DNA of 32,007 nt. Origin: Candidatus Sabulitectum sp. (GTDB lineage Bacteria > Fermentibacterota > Fermentibacteria > Fermentibacterales > JCC-6). The stretch is taken from the NCBI GenBank assembly GCA_021107435.1, contig JAIOSV010000052.1, positions 1 through 32,007 of the forward strand, read 5' to 3'. This document shows positions 16,124-24,681 of the stretch, piece after piece. The notes below the pieces were generated by a model. The model had not been told where the DNA came from. It made no database searches and was given only the letters and a program-made list of their open reading frames with translations. Position 1 is the first letter of the stretch. Each line of letters begins with the position of its first letter. A program made the position numbers and the translations under genes.

Positions 16124-16849
16124 CTACTCTTCCATATCAAAGTTTGAAAAAAGAGCCTGAACATCATCAAGATCCTCAAGAGCTTCAAGAAGCTTCATTG
16201 TTCTGGTTGCTTCCTTGCCTGAGAGAAGCACTGTATTGGATGGAACTTTTGTCACCTCAGAAGAGATGATTTTTATTCCAGCAGCTTCCATGGCATCCTT
16301 AACCGCAAAAATATCATCAGGTTCAGTGGAGGCTATAATGGTTTCCTCAATAACAACCACATCCTCAAGGCCTGCATCAAGTCCGGCTTCAAGCACTTCG
16401 TCCTCAGTGTGAACAGTACTGTCAATACAGATCTGCCCCTGTTTGCTGAAAAGGTAAGCAACGCTGTTCTTTGAGCCTAAACTGCCTCCGCCCTTTGTGA
16501 GGGAATGTCGGATCTCAGCAGCAGCACGATTTTTATTGTCTGTAAGAACTTCAATGATAATGGCAACGCCGCCTGGCCCGTAGGCTTCATAAAGCATTTC
16601 TTCGTAAGTAACACCCTCAAGCTCGCCTGTTCCACGCTTGATAGCCCTCTCAATATTGTCGTTAGGCATATTCTGGCCTCTGGCTGTATCAACAGCCACG
16701 CGCAGTCTGGGATTCATGTCCGCGTCACCGCCGCCTTGACGAGCAGCGACAGAGATTTCCTTAACAAGGCGACTGAATATTTTACCCCTGGCTGCGTCTG
16801 CCTTGCCCTTCTTGTGTTTGATGGTACTCCATTTATTATGTCCGGACAT
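16124..16849 (-). CDS. yebC: YebC/PmpR-TACO1 family regulatory or translation factor
   Basis: A 241-residue protein with the family-defining start MSGHNKWSTIKHKKGKADA, then FSRLVKEI and the KGGGSLGSKNSVAYLF block, covering all three YebC domains. Family members have been described as DNA-binding regulators and more recently as factors that help ribosomes through difficult sequences such as proline runs. AAAGGAG is placed well before the ATG. First gene of the yebC-ruvC-ruvA-ruvB-queH series, which has gaps of 0-1 base or overlaps throughout. A promoter lies just upstream. Confidence 0.96.
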   Translation of the reverse strand: MSGHNKWSTIKHKKGKADAARGKIFSRLVKEISVAARQGGGDADMNPRLRVAVDTARGQNMPNDNIERAIKRGTGELEGVTYEEMLYEAYGPGGVAIIIEVLTDNKNRAAAEIRHSLTKGGGSLGSKNSVAYLFSKQGQICIDSTVHTEDEVLEAGLDAGLEDVVVIEETIIASTEPDDIFAVKDAMEAAGIKIISSEVTKVPSNTVLLSGKEATRTMKLLEALEDLDDVQALFSNFDMEE

Positions 16850-16886
16850 CTATATCTCCTTTATGTGTGAGTTTTCCAATGATGGT

Positions 16887-16915
16887 ACTTTAGGGCAGAA
16901 CTCCCCTCTGGTCAA
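16887..16915 (-). promoter_or_regulatory. Promoter for yebC-ruvCAB-queH
   Basis: On the minus strand TTGACC (16915-16910, five of six), exactly 17 bases, then TAAAGT (16892-16887, four of six). It gives a leader of about 30 bases to the yebC ATG. The -35 box includes the TGA stop of the preceding zinc-ribbon gene, so the two operons are packed without a spacer; no terminator is visible between them. Confidence 0.55.
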
Positions 16916-17619
16916 GCTCTGTCGCTCCCGGCTCTTTTGGCGCTGTGGTAATCAACCATTCCATCCCAGCCAGGTGCTGATCGTCTGAAAAAAGACACGC
17001 CAGTGTCAGCAATAGCCACCATTTCCACTTCCATAATACACGGCAGGATTATAAGAGCAGATTTAACAGAAGAAAGAGCGATATCAATTTCCGCAAGCCA
17101 GTCTGCTTTTTCCGCTTCCTGCCCGACAGCAACACATCTTGCCAGTACCAGAGCATCTACAGCAGAAATAGATCCACCACAGATATCAGGCAGGTTTTCC
17201 TCTGCGCCAATTATATCCGGAAGATCAGCTATATGCTTTGAAAGATTTACTCCGATTCCCGGCAGACCGTCAAGTGAAAAGGCTGGAAACAGAAATGTTC
17301 TTCTGTCGGACTGCCCGCCAGTTTCTCTTTTTTTTGCAGATAGAACGTCTTCTTCATATCTGCTGCCAAACTTAAGCATTGTTGCGGTGAATTCGTTTCT
17401 TACAGTCCTTTTCAATACATGAACGGTAGCCTTAACCATCCAGAAAGGAAGTGGCAAATGCGAATCTGCTGAAGCTCGGCATTGCACCTGTATCGGCTCA
17501 AGTCCCTTTTTCCCAAGAGACCAGCCCTTTCCGCAGTTACTGCAGAAAAACACCTGGTCCTGACCAAGCCCGGAAAGGATGCTGCCGCAGTATCTGCAGA
17601 CAAGTCTTGTGATTCTCAT
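16912..17619 (-). CDS. Zinc-ribbon protein with PFW motif, third gene of a three-gene set (soluble)
   Basis: A 235-residue protein of unknown function. An N-terminal zinc ribbon has C8, C11, C26 and C29 (CxxC-14-CxxC), followed by LPFWMVK at residues 57-63, the motif shared with the two upstream genes. The remainder is alpha/beta with a FPAFSLDGLPGIG segment and no clear membrane helix, unlike its partners. The start is ATG at 17617-17619, overlapping the stop of the previous gene as ATGA; an upstream extension to 17802 lies inside that gene. Presumably a cytoplasmic subunit acting with the two membrane proteins. I do not recognise a named family. Confidence 0.75.
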   Translation of the reverse strand: MRITRLVCRYCGSILSGLGQDQVFFCSNCGKGWSLGKKGLEPIQVQCRASADSHLPLPFWMVKATVHVLKRTVRNEFTATMLKFGSRYEEDVLSAKKRETGGQSDRRTFLFPAFSLDGLPGIGVNLSKHIADLPDIIGAEENLPDICGGSISAVDALVLARCVAVGQEAEKADWLAEIDIALSSVKSALIILPCIMEVEMVAIADTGVSFFRRSAPGWDGMVDYHSAKRAGSDRA

Positions 17620-18659
17620 ATTAGACTGTCCATTCCAGCGTTCTTTTCCGCCATTCTCAGAAATCCCGCAGAAGCTGCAGCCAAGCTGAAGATAGAGAAC
17701 AGAGCAAACATATATACGGGACCTATCCCTAAATAATCGGAATTTTCTATCAGCATAAGGATTGGTATTAGACCAGCCCAGACACTGCCCAGTATCCGAC
17801 AAACCTTTCTCCAGTGGGAGGAATCGGAAGGAAAAGCTCCTCTCAGAACCTTTCCGGAATATCCGTCAACAACAATTCTGTATGCTTTTTCGTTAAATAC
17901 ATATTCAACAACCCAAAGAGGATAGTGGACCAGCTTCTCCCTGGAACCGGTAACAGCAAGGTACATGGATCGCTGTTCAAGACCAACTCCAACTCCACCG
18001 CAGATCCGTTGGATGTACTCCTCAAATTCGTCTTTTGCCTGATTAATGGAGACTGATGGATCCACAACATGAGCAGATTCAGGAAGGTTCTCAGAGTCAA
18101 AAATTTTTATAGGCAACCTTGAACCGGTACGCCCCAGAGCCATTCCATAGAGCCCCATTTGAGACTGGGCACCCAGAGATGGTATCCCCAGTGGTTCCAG
18201 ATGTGCTGCGCTGACAATAAAATTACAACCACTGCTGATCTGATGTTCTTCAGCGCGAACCCCTTTCCGTTGCTTAACTGTCCGGATAATAATGTTGTTC
18301 TGACTGCTTCCATCAGCACTTGCATTTACAGACCTCACCTTCCGTGCACTGAATACAGGCTTTACGCCAAAGACATAGCCGTCCACCCGGCAGGAAAGCA
18401 TCCAGAAAGGAACATAAGCAAGAAACGGCTTTCTGACCCGGCATCCGGCAAGTACCCCTGCGGACAACTCCTCCAGCTTGCGGCGGACAACACGAACAGC
18501 AACTGTAGAATCAATGCTGGACTTAACTATATACCTGTTAACAACACCTTCAAGAAGTATCGGTGTATCACAGTTGAGGCAAACGGTGTTTGTGTTTCCC
18601 TCGCTGACTTCAAGCAAGCCGGCACATGAAGGACATGAAAGGGTTAAAAGATCACTCAT
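17616..18659 (-). CDS. Zinc-ribbon membrane protein with two PFW/PLW motifs, second gene of the set
   Basis: A 347-residue protein of unknown function. The N-terminal zinc ribbon uses C9, C12, C27 and C30 with a 14-residue spacing. A YVPFWML motif lies at 82-88. A second copy, HYPLWVV at 245-251, leads to VDGYSGK at 264-270, followed by two hydrophobic segments near 289-305 and 312-333 that should span the membrane. Most of the chain is therefore on the N-terminal, zinc-ribbon side. ATG start overlapping the upstream stop by four bases. The HYPLWVV to VDGYSGK to membrane arrangement repeats the plan of the first gene, so the two are probably ancient paralogues. Similar motif-bearing proteins exist in other bacteria as unnamed proteins, to my memory. 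Confidence 0.78.
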   Translation of the reverse strand: MSDLLTLSCPSCAGLLEVSEGNTNTVCLNCDTPILLEGVVNRYIVKSSIDSTVAVRVVRRKLEELSAGVLAGCRVRKPFLAYVPFWMLSCRVDGYVFGVKPVFSARKVRSVNASADGSSQNNIIIRTVKQRKGVRAEEHQISSGCNFIVSAAHLEPLGIPSLGAQSQMGLYGMALGRTGSRLPIKIFDSENLPESAHVVDPSVSINQAKDEFEEYIQRICGGVGVGLEQRSMYLAVTGSREKLVHYPLWVVEYVFNEKAYRIVVDGYSGKVLRGAFPSDSSHWRKVCRILGSVWAGLIPILMLIENSDYLGIGPVYMFALFSIFSLAAASAGFLRMAEKNAGMDSLI

Positions 18660-19306
18660 GATTCACCTCCCTTGACAAACTTCCTCCATATTCCCGGAGC
18701 AAGTATCGCAGAAGCCATTCCAAACACAAATGCCCAGAAAACAGATAACCCTTTAAGAAGAAAAAAGATCAGCAGAGCAGGTGCAACACCAATCAGAAAG
18801 GCCGACAAAGCTTCTCTGAAAGGATCAAACAGACTCTTGCCGCTGGAATTGGGAGATTCTCCAAGCTTCCTGCCGCTCACTCCGTCAACAATAGTCCCCT
18901 GAGCAGTGGAAGCACTTATAACCACCCAGAAAGGATGGTAGACAACCCCGGCATCTCCAACCAGTTCAGGATCGACAGGAACAATTCTGCCCTCAACCTC
19001 AGATTCGTTCCACAACCGCCGGTCAGCCGATGGCGGTGAATAGTATTCCATCTCCGCGTAAGGCTGAGTAAATACCCGTTCAAGAGTATCCGGATTGTAG
19101 GGAAACCAGTAGAGCGACATCGAAACTGCACTCCCCCGGCCAAACAGGCGGAGAACATCTTTTTCATTAAGTGCCGGTCTGTGCAGAAAACTCGTTCCTT
19201 CAAAACCGTCCACAACTGCCCTGGCCCCGCAATAAGGGCAACTGATGTAAGCATCAGGAGACAGGACAGCCAGCAGAGCTCCACACTGTTTGCATTGAAG
19301 TTTCAC
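18656..19306 (-). CDS. Zinc-ribbon membrane protein with PFW motif, first gene of the set
   Basis: A 216-residue protein of unknown function. The zinc ribbon C5, C8, C23 and C26 opens the protein. YWFPYNP lies at 66-72, YHPFWVV at 123-129, and a TIVDGVSGRKLGE strand follows. Two hydrophobic stretches near 167-185 and 188-206 are predicted membrane helices, ending in a basic tail. Start is GTG at 19304-19306 with GAGGGGG upstream; this puts the first cysteine at residue 5, as expected for an N-terminal ribbon. It heads three genes joined by ATGA-type overlaps, which implies one transcript and products needed in fixed proportion. Confidence 0.77.
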   Translation of the reverse strand: MKLQCKQCGALLAVLSPDAYISCPYCGARAVVDGFEGTSFLHRPALNEKDVLRLFGRGSAVSMSLYWFPYNPDTLERVFTQPYAEMEYYSPPSADRRLWNESEVEGRIVPVDPELVGDAGVVYHPFWVVISASTAQGTIVDGVSGRKLGESPNSSGKSLFDPFREALSAFLIGVAPALLIFFLLKGLSVFWAFVFGMASAILAPGIWRKFVKGGES

Positions 19307-19413
19307 CGGTAAGCTACCCCCTCAGGATAAGGCTCTCACTTATGCTGAACATACCAACAATGGAATCAATTCCACAGAGGCGGCAATAACAACCGATACT
19401 CCCTGATGCGAGC

Positions 19414-21594
19414 TTATCTATTAACTGCAGAGACCACCCGGCGAACAGTAATACCTGAAGCTGTTTCCAGTCTCACAAAATGAACACCGGCAGGAATTTC
19501 CCGAGTGTCCCAGATGATATTCCTGTAACCGGATTCGCTCAGCAGCGAAGTCAAGTCGGCAATTCTTCGTCCGGTCACATCAAAGACAACAAGAGTAGCT
19601 GTGGCCAGATTCCCCGCTGCGACAGTTACCGGAATAGTTGCATTTGTGTAAACCGGGTTGGGTGTTATCAGACCCAGTGAAGAAACCTGAGGTGTAATAC
19701 CCTCGGATAACTGATCAACACCTGCTGTACTCACTTGTGCCAGTACTGGTTCAGAAGCCCATCCGGGACCGAAATCGTTATCAACAGCCCAGACTCTAAA
19801 GTAGTACTCTCCGTTGTTGAGAACGGTAACATCGTATTCCGAGGTGGCTATATTATCGGCATGTATTTCGTTGTTATCCCAGACATCAATCTTGATATCA
19901 TCTATGTAGAGCTTGCATGATGAACTGCTTCCATAGCTCTCCCAGCGGAGCATCAGTGTCTGGCCCTGAAATTCATCAAGCTCATGGATGTTGAACCGCC
20001 AGGTCATATCGTTACGACCGAAAGTCTGAAGATAATACCAGTTCGCACCGGCATCAGGGCTGTATGAAAATGCTCCCTGATAGCTTTGAGGAGTAATATC
20101 CTGCTCTGACCAGAAGCTGATTCTTCCACCGCCGTTTGCAGGAATGGTCACTGATTCCTGCCATGTCATCTGACCCGTTCCATTGGAAACATAACTTTGA
20201 GTCCCGCTATGGTGCTGACTGCTGGTCATGATCCAGTTGACCTTGTCGAAAGGGCCGCTGTCCCCGTGGTCATCAAGCAGCAGCTGGTATCCGCTCAGTC
20301 GTTGAAGAGCGTAGTAATCAGCGTCAGCGGCATCGCTCCAGTTGATAACAAACGGTACACTGACCGATCCAATGCTCTCCACCACCGGTACTCCCGGTTC
20401 ATGCGGATCATATGGGCAGCCTGCAAGACAGGCAGTCACCAGATAGCTTCTAAGGTTTCTTCTGGAGAGTTTCACCACTTCTGTGGCTGAAGGCCAGAAA
20501 CCTGCAAAACTTGCGCCGGTCTCATGGTTCCAGCTCATGGCGCCGTAAAGACCATACGAGTGATCTCGGGTATTGCCCGCAGAAGCACCAAACAACCAGG
20601 AACGATAGTGCTCCTCGCCGGTTGCCCACTGAACCATCATCTCTCCCTGGGTAGTGTACTGCGCAGCATGGGTTGTGGGATCATCTGTCCAGCCCCACGG
20701 GTAGATAAGAGCATTGCTGTATGTGTGAGTGGAATGCATTTGAGTGGGTATATGAGTCTGCCAGAAGGTATCAATATTGGATGCTTCCGGCTCGGAAATA
20801 GGACCGGCTCCTCTGTAGGTGCTGGAACCGGGATCACCACTGGAGCCAGCTCCTCCCCATGCTACAGACCAGTTTCTGTTCAGATCAACACCATCTCCAC
20901 CGGCGGATGTGTTCCTGTTTTTTCTGTGCATGCCACCACCGCCTGGAGATATGCTCTGGTTATACACCCATCCGTCAACATTGTTCACCGGCAAACACCA
21001 GATTTCTCTGTTTTCAAGCAGCCATGTAGCCTGATATCCATCGTAACCGTTCCGCTGGTAGTTGGAACAGAGCCACATCATCCAGTATCTGATGTTTCTC
21101 ATTGAAGCACCTTCACGGGCATGGATAAGACCATCGTACCATGCGTTGGCCATGGCCGGGTTATCGTCAGAAAAGCTGTTATTCACTGATATTTTAACAA
21201 CCCTCTGAGGACGTCCTTCGTAGGTATCTCCTATGGACTGAACACTTGTAATAGCAGGGTTTGCGGCAACAAGAGAATCAATCCATGTGTCTACTTCGTC
21301 CCAGGTGTAAAAGCCACCCATTGACCGACCCGTACCGTTGCGGGCCCGGTAGTAACCTTCCATATCTGCAATTCTTGTTGTGGCAAAGAGTCCGTTCTCA
21401 AGCAGAGTTCTTCGATCAAAAGAATTCGCGACAAAGTCCATTGATCCGTCTCTGCAGACCTGAACTACATCAAAACCGATCCTGTTGAACAATTCCGCCT
21501 GCACATCAGACGATGGCTGAAAATTCATAAGAGAATAGATCTCATTCCCCAGCATTATGCCGGAGAGAGTCAGCAACATCAGAAATAGTTTCAA
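19414..21594 (-). CDS. Secreted M14 zinc carboxypeptidase with C-terminal sorting domain
   Basis: A 726-residue exported peptidase. The start chosen is TTG at 21592-21594, because GGAGG lies six bases upstream and it gives a clean signal peptide MKLFLMLLTLSGIMLG; an earlier in-frame TTG at 21618 has no ribosome site. Zinc ligands are H158 and E161 (IHAREGAS) and H290 (THTYSNALIYPWG); the catalytic Glu is probably E358 in SWNHETGASF, and DLNRNW holds the substrate-carboxylate Arg. After the catalytic domain come an Fn3-like strand region, a jelly-roll/MAM-like domain (about residues 430-570), more beta repeats, and a C-terminal sorting domain with LITPNPVYTNATI, VFDVTGRRI and PAGVHFVRLE. It should release C-terminal residues from extracellular proteins, feeding PepD and PepT inside. 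Confidence 0.93.
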   Translation of the reverse strand: MKLFLMLLTLSGIMLGNEIYSLMNFQPSSDVQAELFNRIGFDVVQVCRDGSMDFVANSFDRRTLLENGLFATTRIADMEGYYRARNGTGRSMGGFYTWDEVDTWIDSLVAANPAITSVQSIGDTYEGRPQRVVKISVNNSFSDDNPAMANAWYDGLIHAREGASMRNIRYWMMWLCSNYQRNGYDGYQATWLLENREIWCLPVNNVDGWVYNQSISPGGGGMHRKNRNTSAGGDGVDLNRNWSVAWGGAGSSGDPGSSTYRGAGPISEPEASNIDTFWQTHIPTQMHSTHTYSNALIYPWGWTDDPTTHAAQYTTQGEMMVQWATGEEHYRSWLFGASAGNTRDHSYGLYGAMSWNHETGASFAGFWPSATEVVKLSRRNLRSYLVTACLAGCPYDPHEPGVPVVESIGSVSVPFVINWSDAADADYYALQRLSGYQLLLDDHGDSGPFDKVNWIMTSSQHHSGTQSYVSNGTGQMTWQESVTIPANGGGRISFWSEQDITPQSYQGAFSYSPDAGANWYYLQTFGRNDMTWRFNIHELDEFQGQTLMLRWESYGSSSSCKLYIDDIKIDVWDNNEIHADNIATSEYDVTVLNNGEYYFRVWAVDNDFGPGWASEPVLAQVSTAGVDQLSEGITPQVSSLGLITPNPVYTNATIPVTVAAGNLATATLVVFDVTGRRIADLTSLLSESGYRNIIWDTREIPAGVHFVRLETASGITVRRVVSAVNR

Positions 21595-21767
21595 ATCAAA
21601 CCTCCAGAAAGAATACAAATGAAAGAAAAAAGAAACTTGCGTATATATATAAACTCAATTAATGCCAAAACACAGACAGCACTCGAAAAAAGAATGCAGG
21701 ACATTTCCGCTTAAATTTTGTATCTTTACCCAATCAAGATAGATGTTTTTTAACAGTGGAGGCGTTA

Positions 21768-23774
21768 ATGAGAAGCTTCAAGGAGAAGATAAGACAGGGA
21801 ATCCCTTTGGATATCCCCTCCATACCACCATCCATAGAAAGAGTTAACAGAGCCCCTGCAAGACCCGATATTCTCTCATCCTCCGAGAAGAGACTCGCGC
21901 TGAAGAACGCTCTAAGATATTTTCCCAGAGCATGGCATGAAATTCTCGCATCGGAATTTGCTGATGAATTAAACAAAACCGGACGTATCTACATGTACCG
22001 CTTCCGACCAACCTATGAGATGAGAGCCAGACCAATAGGTGAATACCCCGCGGAAACACCGCAGGCAGCGGCTATCATGCTGATGATACAGAACAATCTT
22101 GACAATGCAGTTGCTCAGCATCCTGAAGAGCTGATAACCTACGGCGGCAACGGTACCGTGTTCCAGAACTGGGCTCAGTACCTGCTTACAATGAAATATC
22201 TCTCGGAAATGACCGAGGAACAGACTCTTGTTCTTTACTCCGGTCATCCCCTTGGCCTCTTCCCCTCACACGCTGACGCTCCAAGACTCGTTGTTACAAA
22301 CGGAATGGTTATTCCCAACTACAGTTCACAGGATGACTACTCAAGAATGGCGGCACTGGGAGTCACCTCCTACGGTCAGATGACTGCTGGCAGCTTCATG
22401 TATATCGGCCCTCAGGGCATTGTTCACGGAACCACTATCACCCTTCTCAATGCAGGAAGAAAGTATCTGGGAACAGGAGACGACGGACTTGCCGGTATGG
22501 TGTTTGTCACCAGTGGTCTGGGGGGAATGAGCGGAGCTCAGGCAAAGGCGGCAGTTATCGCAGGTGCCATCTGTGTTATCGCTGAGATAAACCCCAAAGC
22601 TCTTTACATGAGGTATGAGCAAGGGTGGCTGCAGGAAATTGAAGAGGATCTGGACAAGGTCATCCTAAGATTAAAGAAGGCTAAGCAGGAAGCAAAACCT
22701 CTTTCCCTTGGATACCTTGGCAACATTGTAGACCTGTGGGAAAAACTTGCCGGGGAAAACATTCACATTGAGCTTGGCAGCGACCAGACAAGCCTTCACA
22801 ACCCCTGGATGGGTGGTTACTACCCGGTTGACCTCACTCTCAGTGAAAGCAACCGTATGATGGTGGAGGACCCGGACACTTTCAAAGAAGCTGTTAGAAA
22901 ATCTCTAAGGAGACAGGTAAAGGCCATCAACACACTTTCAGCAAGAGGAATGTACTTCTGGGACTACGGCAATGCTTTCCTGCTTGAAGCTTCAAGGGCA
23001 GGCGCAGAGGGTATCCTTAAAGAAGACGGCACCTTCTCGTACTCCTCCTATGTGGAAGACATCATGGGTCCCATCTGCTTCGACTACGGCTTCGGTCCCT
23101 TCCGCTGGGTATGCACATCCGGCGACCCTGATGATCTAAGAAAAACCGACAGGATTGCCGCGTTCGTCCTTGAGGAGATGGCCAATGAAGCCACCGACGA
23201 GAACAGACAGCAGCTCCTTGACAATCTCCGATGGATCAGACAGGCCGAAGATAACAGAATGGTTGTCGGTTCTCAGGCCAGGATTCTCTACACCGACTGG
23301 TCCGGAAGAATCAAATTGGCTCTTGCTTTCAACAGAGCAGTATCTGACGGAGCAATCTCCGCACCTGTCGTTCTGGGCAGAGATCATCATGATGTTTCCG
23401 GCACAGACAGCCCCTACAGAGAAACGGCAGACATCCGCGACGGCTCAATGTTCACAGCAGACATGGCTGTACAGAATGTTATCGGTGACTCTTTCAGAGG
23501 AGCTACCTGGGTAAGCATTCACAACGGCGGCGGAGTAGGCTGGGGTGAAGTTATCAACGGAGGATTCGGAATGCTCCTTGACGGCTCCCCTGCCGCGGAT
23601 CGCAGAGCAAAATCCATGCTCTCATGGGATGTAGGCAACGGCCTTGCCAGAAGAAGCTGGGCGAGAAACGACGGCGCTATACTGACAATAAAGCGGGCCA
23701 TGGAAATGGAACCCCTCATGAAAGTTACCATCCCGGAAATCGCTGACGATGAAGTTGTAGACCTGTTCGACTGA
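21768..23774 (+). CDS. hutU: Urocanate hydratase (long form)
   Basis: A 668-residue enzyme converting urocanate to imidazolone propionate, the second step of histidine breakdown, using tightly bound NAD. Recognised from FRPTYEMRARPIGEYP, TSGLGGMSGAQAKAA (about residue 250), CFDYGFGPFRWVCTSGDP, and the NAD-site glycine block GGGVGWGE beginning about residue 587. It is about 110 residues longer than the common ~555-residue bacterial enzyme and resembles the longer type found in Bacteroidetes and animals. ATG at 21768 follows TGGAGG with six bases between; an in-frame GTG at 21756 lies inside that ribosome site and is rejected. hutH, hutI and ftcD are not in the window, so the pathway is scattered or elsewhere. 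The next gene begins one base after the stop. Confidence 0.96.
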   Translation: MRSFKEKIRQGIPLDIPSIPPSIERVNRAPARPDILSSSEKRLALKNALRYFPRAWHEILASEFADELNKTGRIYMYRFRPTYEMRARPIGEYPAETPQAAAIMLMIQNNLDNAVAQHPEELITYGGNGTVFQNWAQYLLTMKYLSEMTEEQTLVLYSGHPLGLFPSHADAPRLVVTNGMVIPNYSSQDDYSRMAALGVTSYGQMTAGSFMYIGPQGIVHGTTITLLNAGRKYLGTGDDGLAGMVFVTSGLGGMSGAQAKAAVIAGAICVIAEINPKALYMRYEQGWLQEIEEDLDKVILRLKKAKQEAKPLSLGYLGNIVDLWEKLAGENIHIELGSDQTSLHNPWMGGYYPVDLTLSESNRMMVEDPDTFKEAVRKSLRRQVKAINTLSARGMYFWDYGNAFLLEASRAGAEGILKEDGTFSYSSYVEDIMGPICFDYGFGPFRWVCTSGDPDDLRKTDRIAAFVLEEMANEATDENRQQLLDNLRWIRQAEDNRMVVGSQARILYTDWSGRIKLALAFNRAVSDGAISAPVVLGRDHHDVSGTDSPYRETADIRDGSMFTADMAVQNVIGDSFRGATWVSIHNGGGVGWGEVINGGFGMLLDGSPAADRRAKSMLSWDVGNGLARRSWARNDGAILTIKRAMEMEPLMKVTIPEIADDEVVDLFD

Positions 23775-23775
23775 G

Positions 23776-24372
23776 ATGAAGTACAAGGCGGTACTGTTTG
23801 ATCTGGATGGAACTCTGCTTGATTACACGGCTGCACAGAGAAAAGCCACAGACAACAGCACAAAACTCCTCGATCTGGTAAATTCCCCGGAGGTTCAGAA
23901 CTACGAAGCACGGGGAATTCCCTCAACGGACTCACAGGAAATGAAACAAGCCTTCGAATCGGCAGGAATACAACAAAACCCAACAGAGTTCCTGAATAAC
24001 TACTTCGGAAAGCTCTCCGAGCATGGCATACTCATGGAAGGCGCAAAAGAAATCCTGGAATCACTGAAGGGAAAAGTAAAACTTGCAGTAGTTTCAAATG
24101 GTCCCGGCGATGTTCAGAACCCCAGACTGAAAAAAACCGGCATAGCCCACTATTTTTCCCATTGTTTCTTCAGCCGAGACATCGGTATTGCAAAACCGGA
24201 CCCGGCCATTCTCCACCTTGCCATGAAAACACTCAAAGTAACGAAACAGGAAACCCTGTTCATCGGAGACAGCACCACAAGCGACCAGCCCGCTGCACAA
24301 GCCGCTGGAATAGACTTCTTTCTCTTCAAAGGTGATTTCAAGAATCCGAAGCTTCGAGCACTGCTTCGCTGA
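23776..24372 (+). CDS. HAD superfamily phosphatase (YjjG-like)
   Basis: A 198-residue haloacid-dehalogenase-type hydrolase. Motif I is FDLDGTLL with nucleophile D9 and acid D11; motif II is VVSNGP (S107); motif III lysine is K140 in GIAKPDP; motif IV is IGDSTTSD with D165 and D170. A helical C1 cap lies between motifs I and II. Closest in appearance to YjjG-type pyrimidine/noncanonical 5'-nucleotidases, but the substrate is not determined and the protein is slightly short for that group. The ATG starts one base after the hutU stop, so the two are co-transcribed; a link to histidine breakdown is not obvious. Confidence 0.88.
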   Translation: MKYKAVLFDLDGTLLDYTAAQRKATDNSTKLLDLVNSPEVQNYEARGIPSTDSQEMKQAFESAGIQQNPTEFLNNYFGKLSEHGILMEGAKEILESLKGKVKLAVVSNGPGDVQNPRLKKTGIAHYFSHCFFSRDIGIAKPDPAILHLAMKTLKVTKQETLFIGDSTTSDQPAAQAAGIDFFLFKGDFKNPKLRALLR

Positions 24373-24681
24373 CAGTAAGCACTACAGCGGCAGCCTTCTT
24401 TTCTCCTTAATAACGGAGTTCGATACTATCATATAATCGTCTATAGAAAAGTATAAAAACTTTTAGCGAGTGTTGTCGTAGTAGTCATGTAATTACCGCC
24501 CTCCTGTTTACGTGAAAAAGATCATCAGTTGAATAAACGCCTGCATTCATACACTGCTCAATCAGATAGCTGCAAGTGCCCTGGATTATGCCTTCCCACT
24601 CAGCATTTCAAAGCAGGTTTGTTGTTCTGTTCTGGAGAAATAGAAGTATGATACAGGCTCAAAGCATGGAAGAGGTGAGAG
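24373..24681. other. Gene-free, AT-rich region before the patatin gene
   Basis: About 310 bases with lower GC than the genes to the left. It holds a TATAAT at 24432-24437 without a good -35 box, and a small AT hairpin AAAAGT/ACTTTT at 24447-24464. No coding frame, tRNA or terminator was convincing. Confidence 0.5.

Noticed and set aside
20524-21105. Long open frame antisense to the M14 peptidase
   Set aside because: The peptidase frame carries complete catalytic motifs; the antisense frame has none and is explained by codon bias.
23519-23983. 154-codon frame antisense to the end of hutU and start of the HAD gene
   Set aside because: It spans two well-supported genes on the other strand and has no domain.
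24432-24437. TATAAT upstream of the patatin gene as a promoter
   Set aside because: No -35-like box at 16-18 bases and nearly 250 bases from the start codon, so not called as a promoter.
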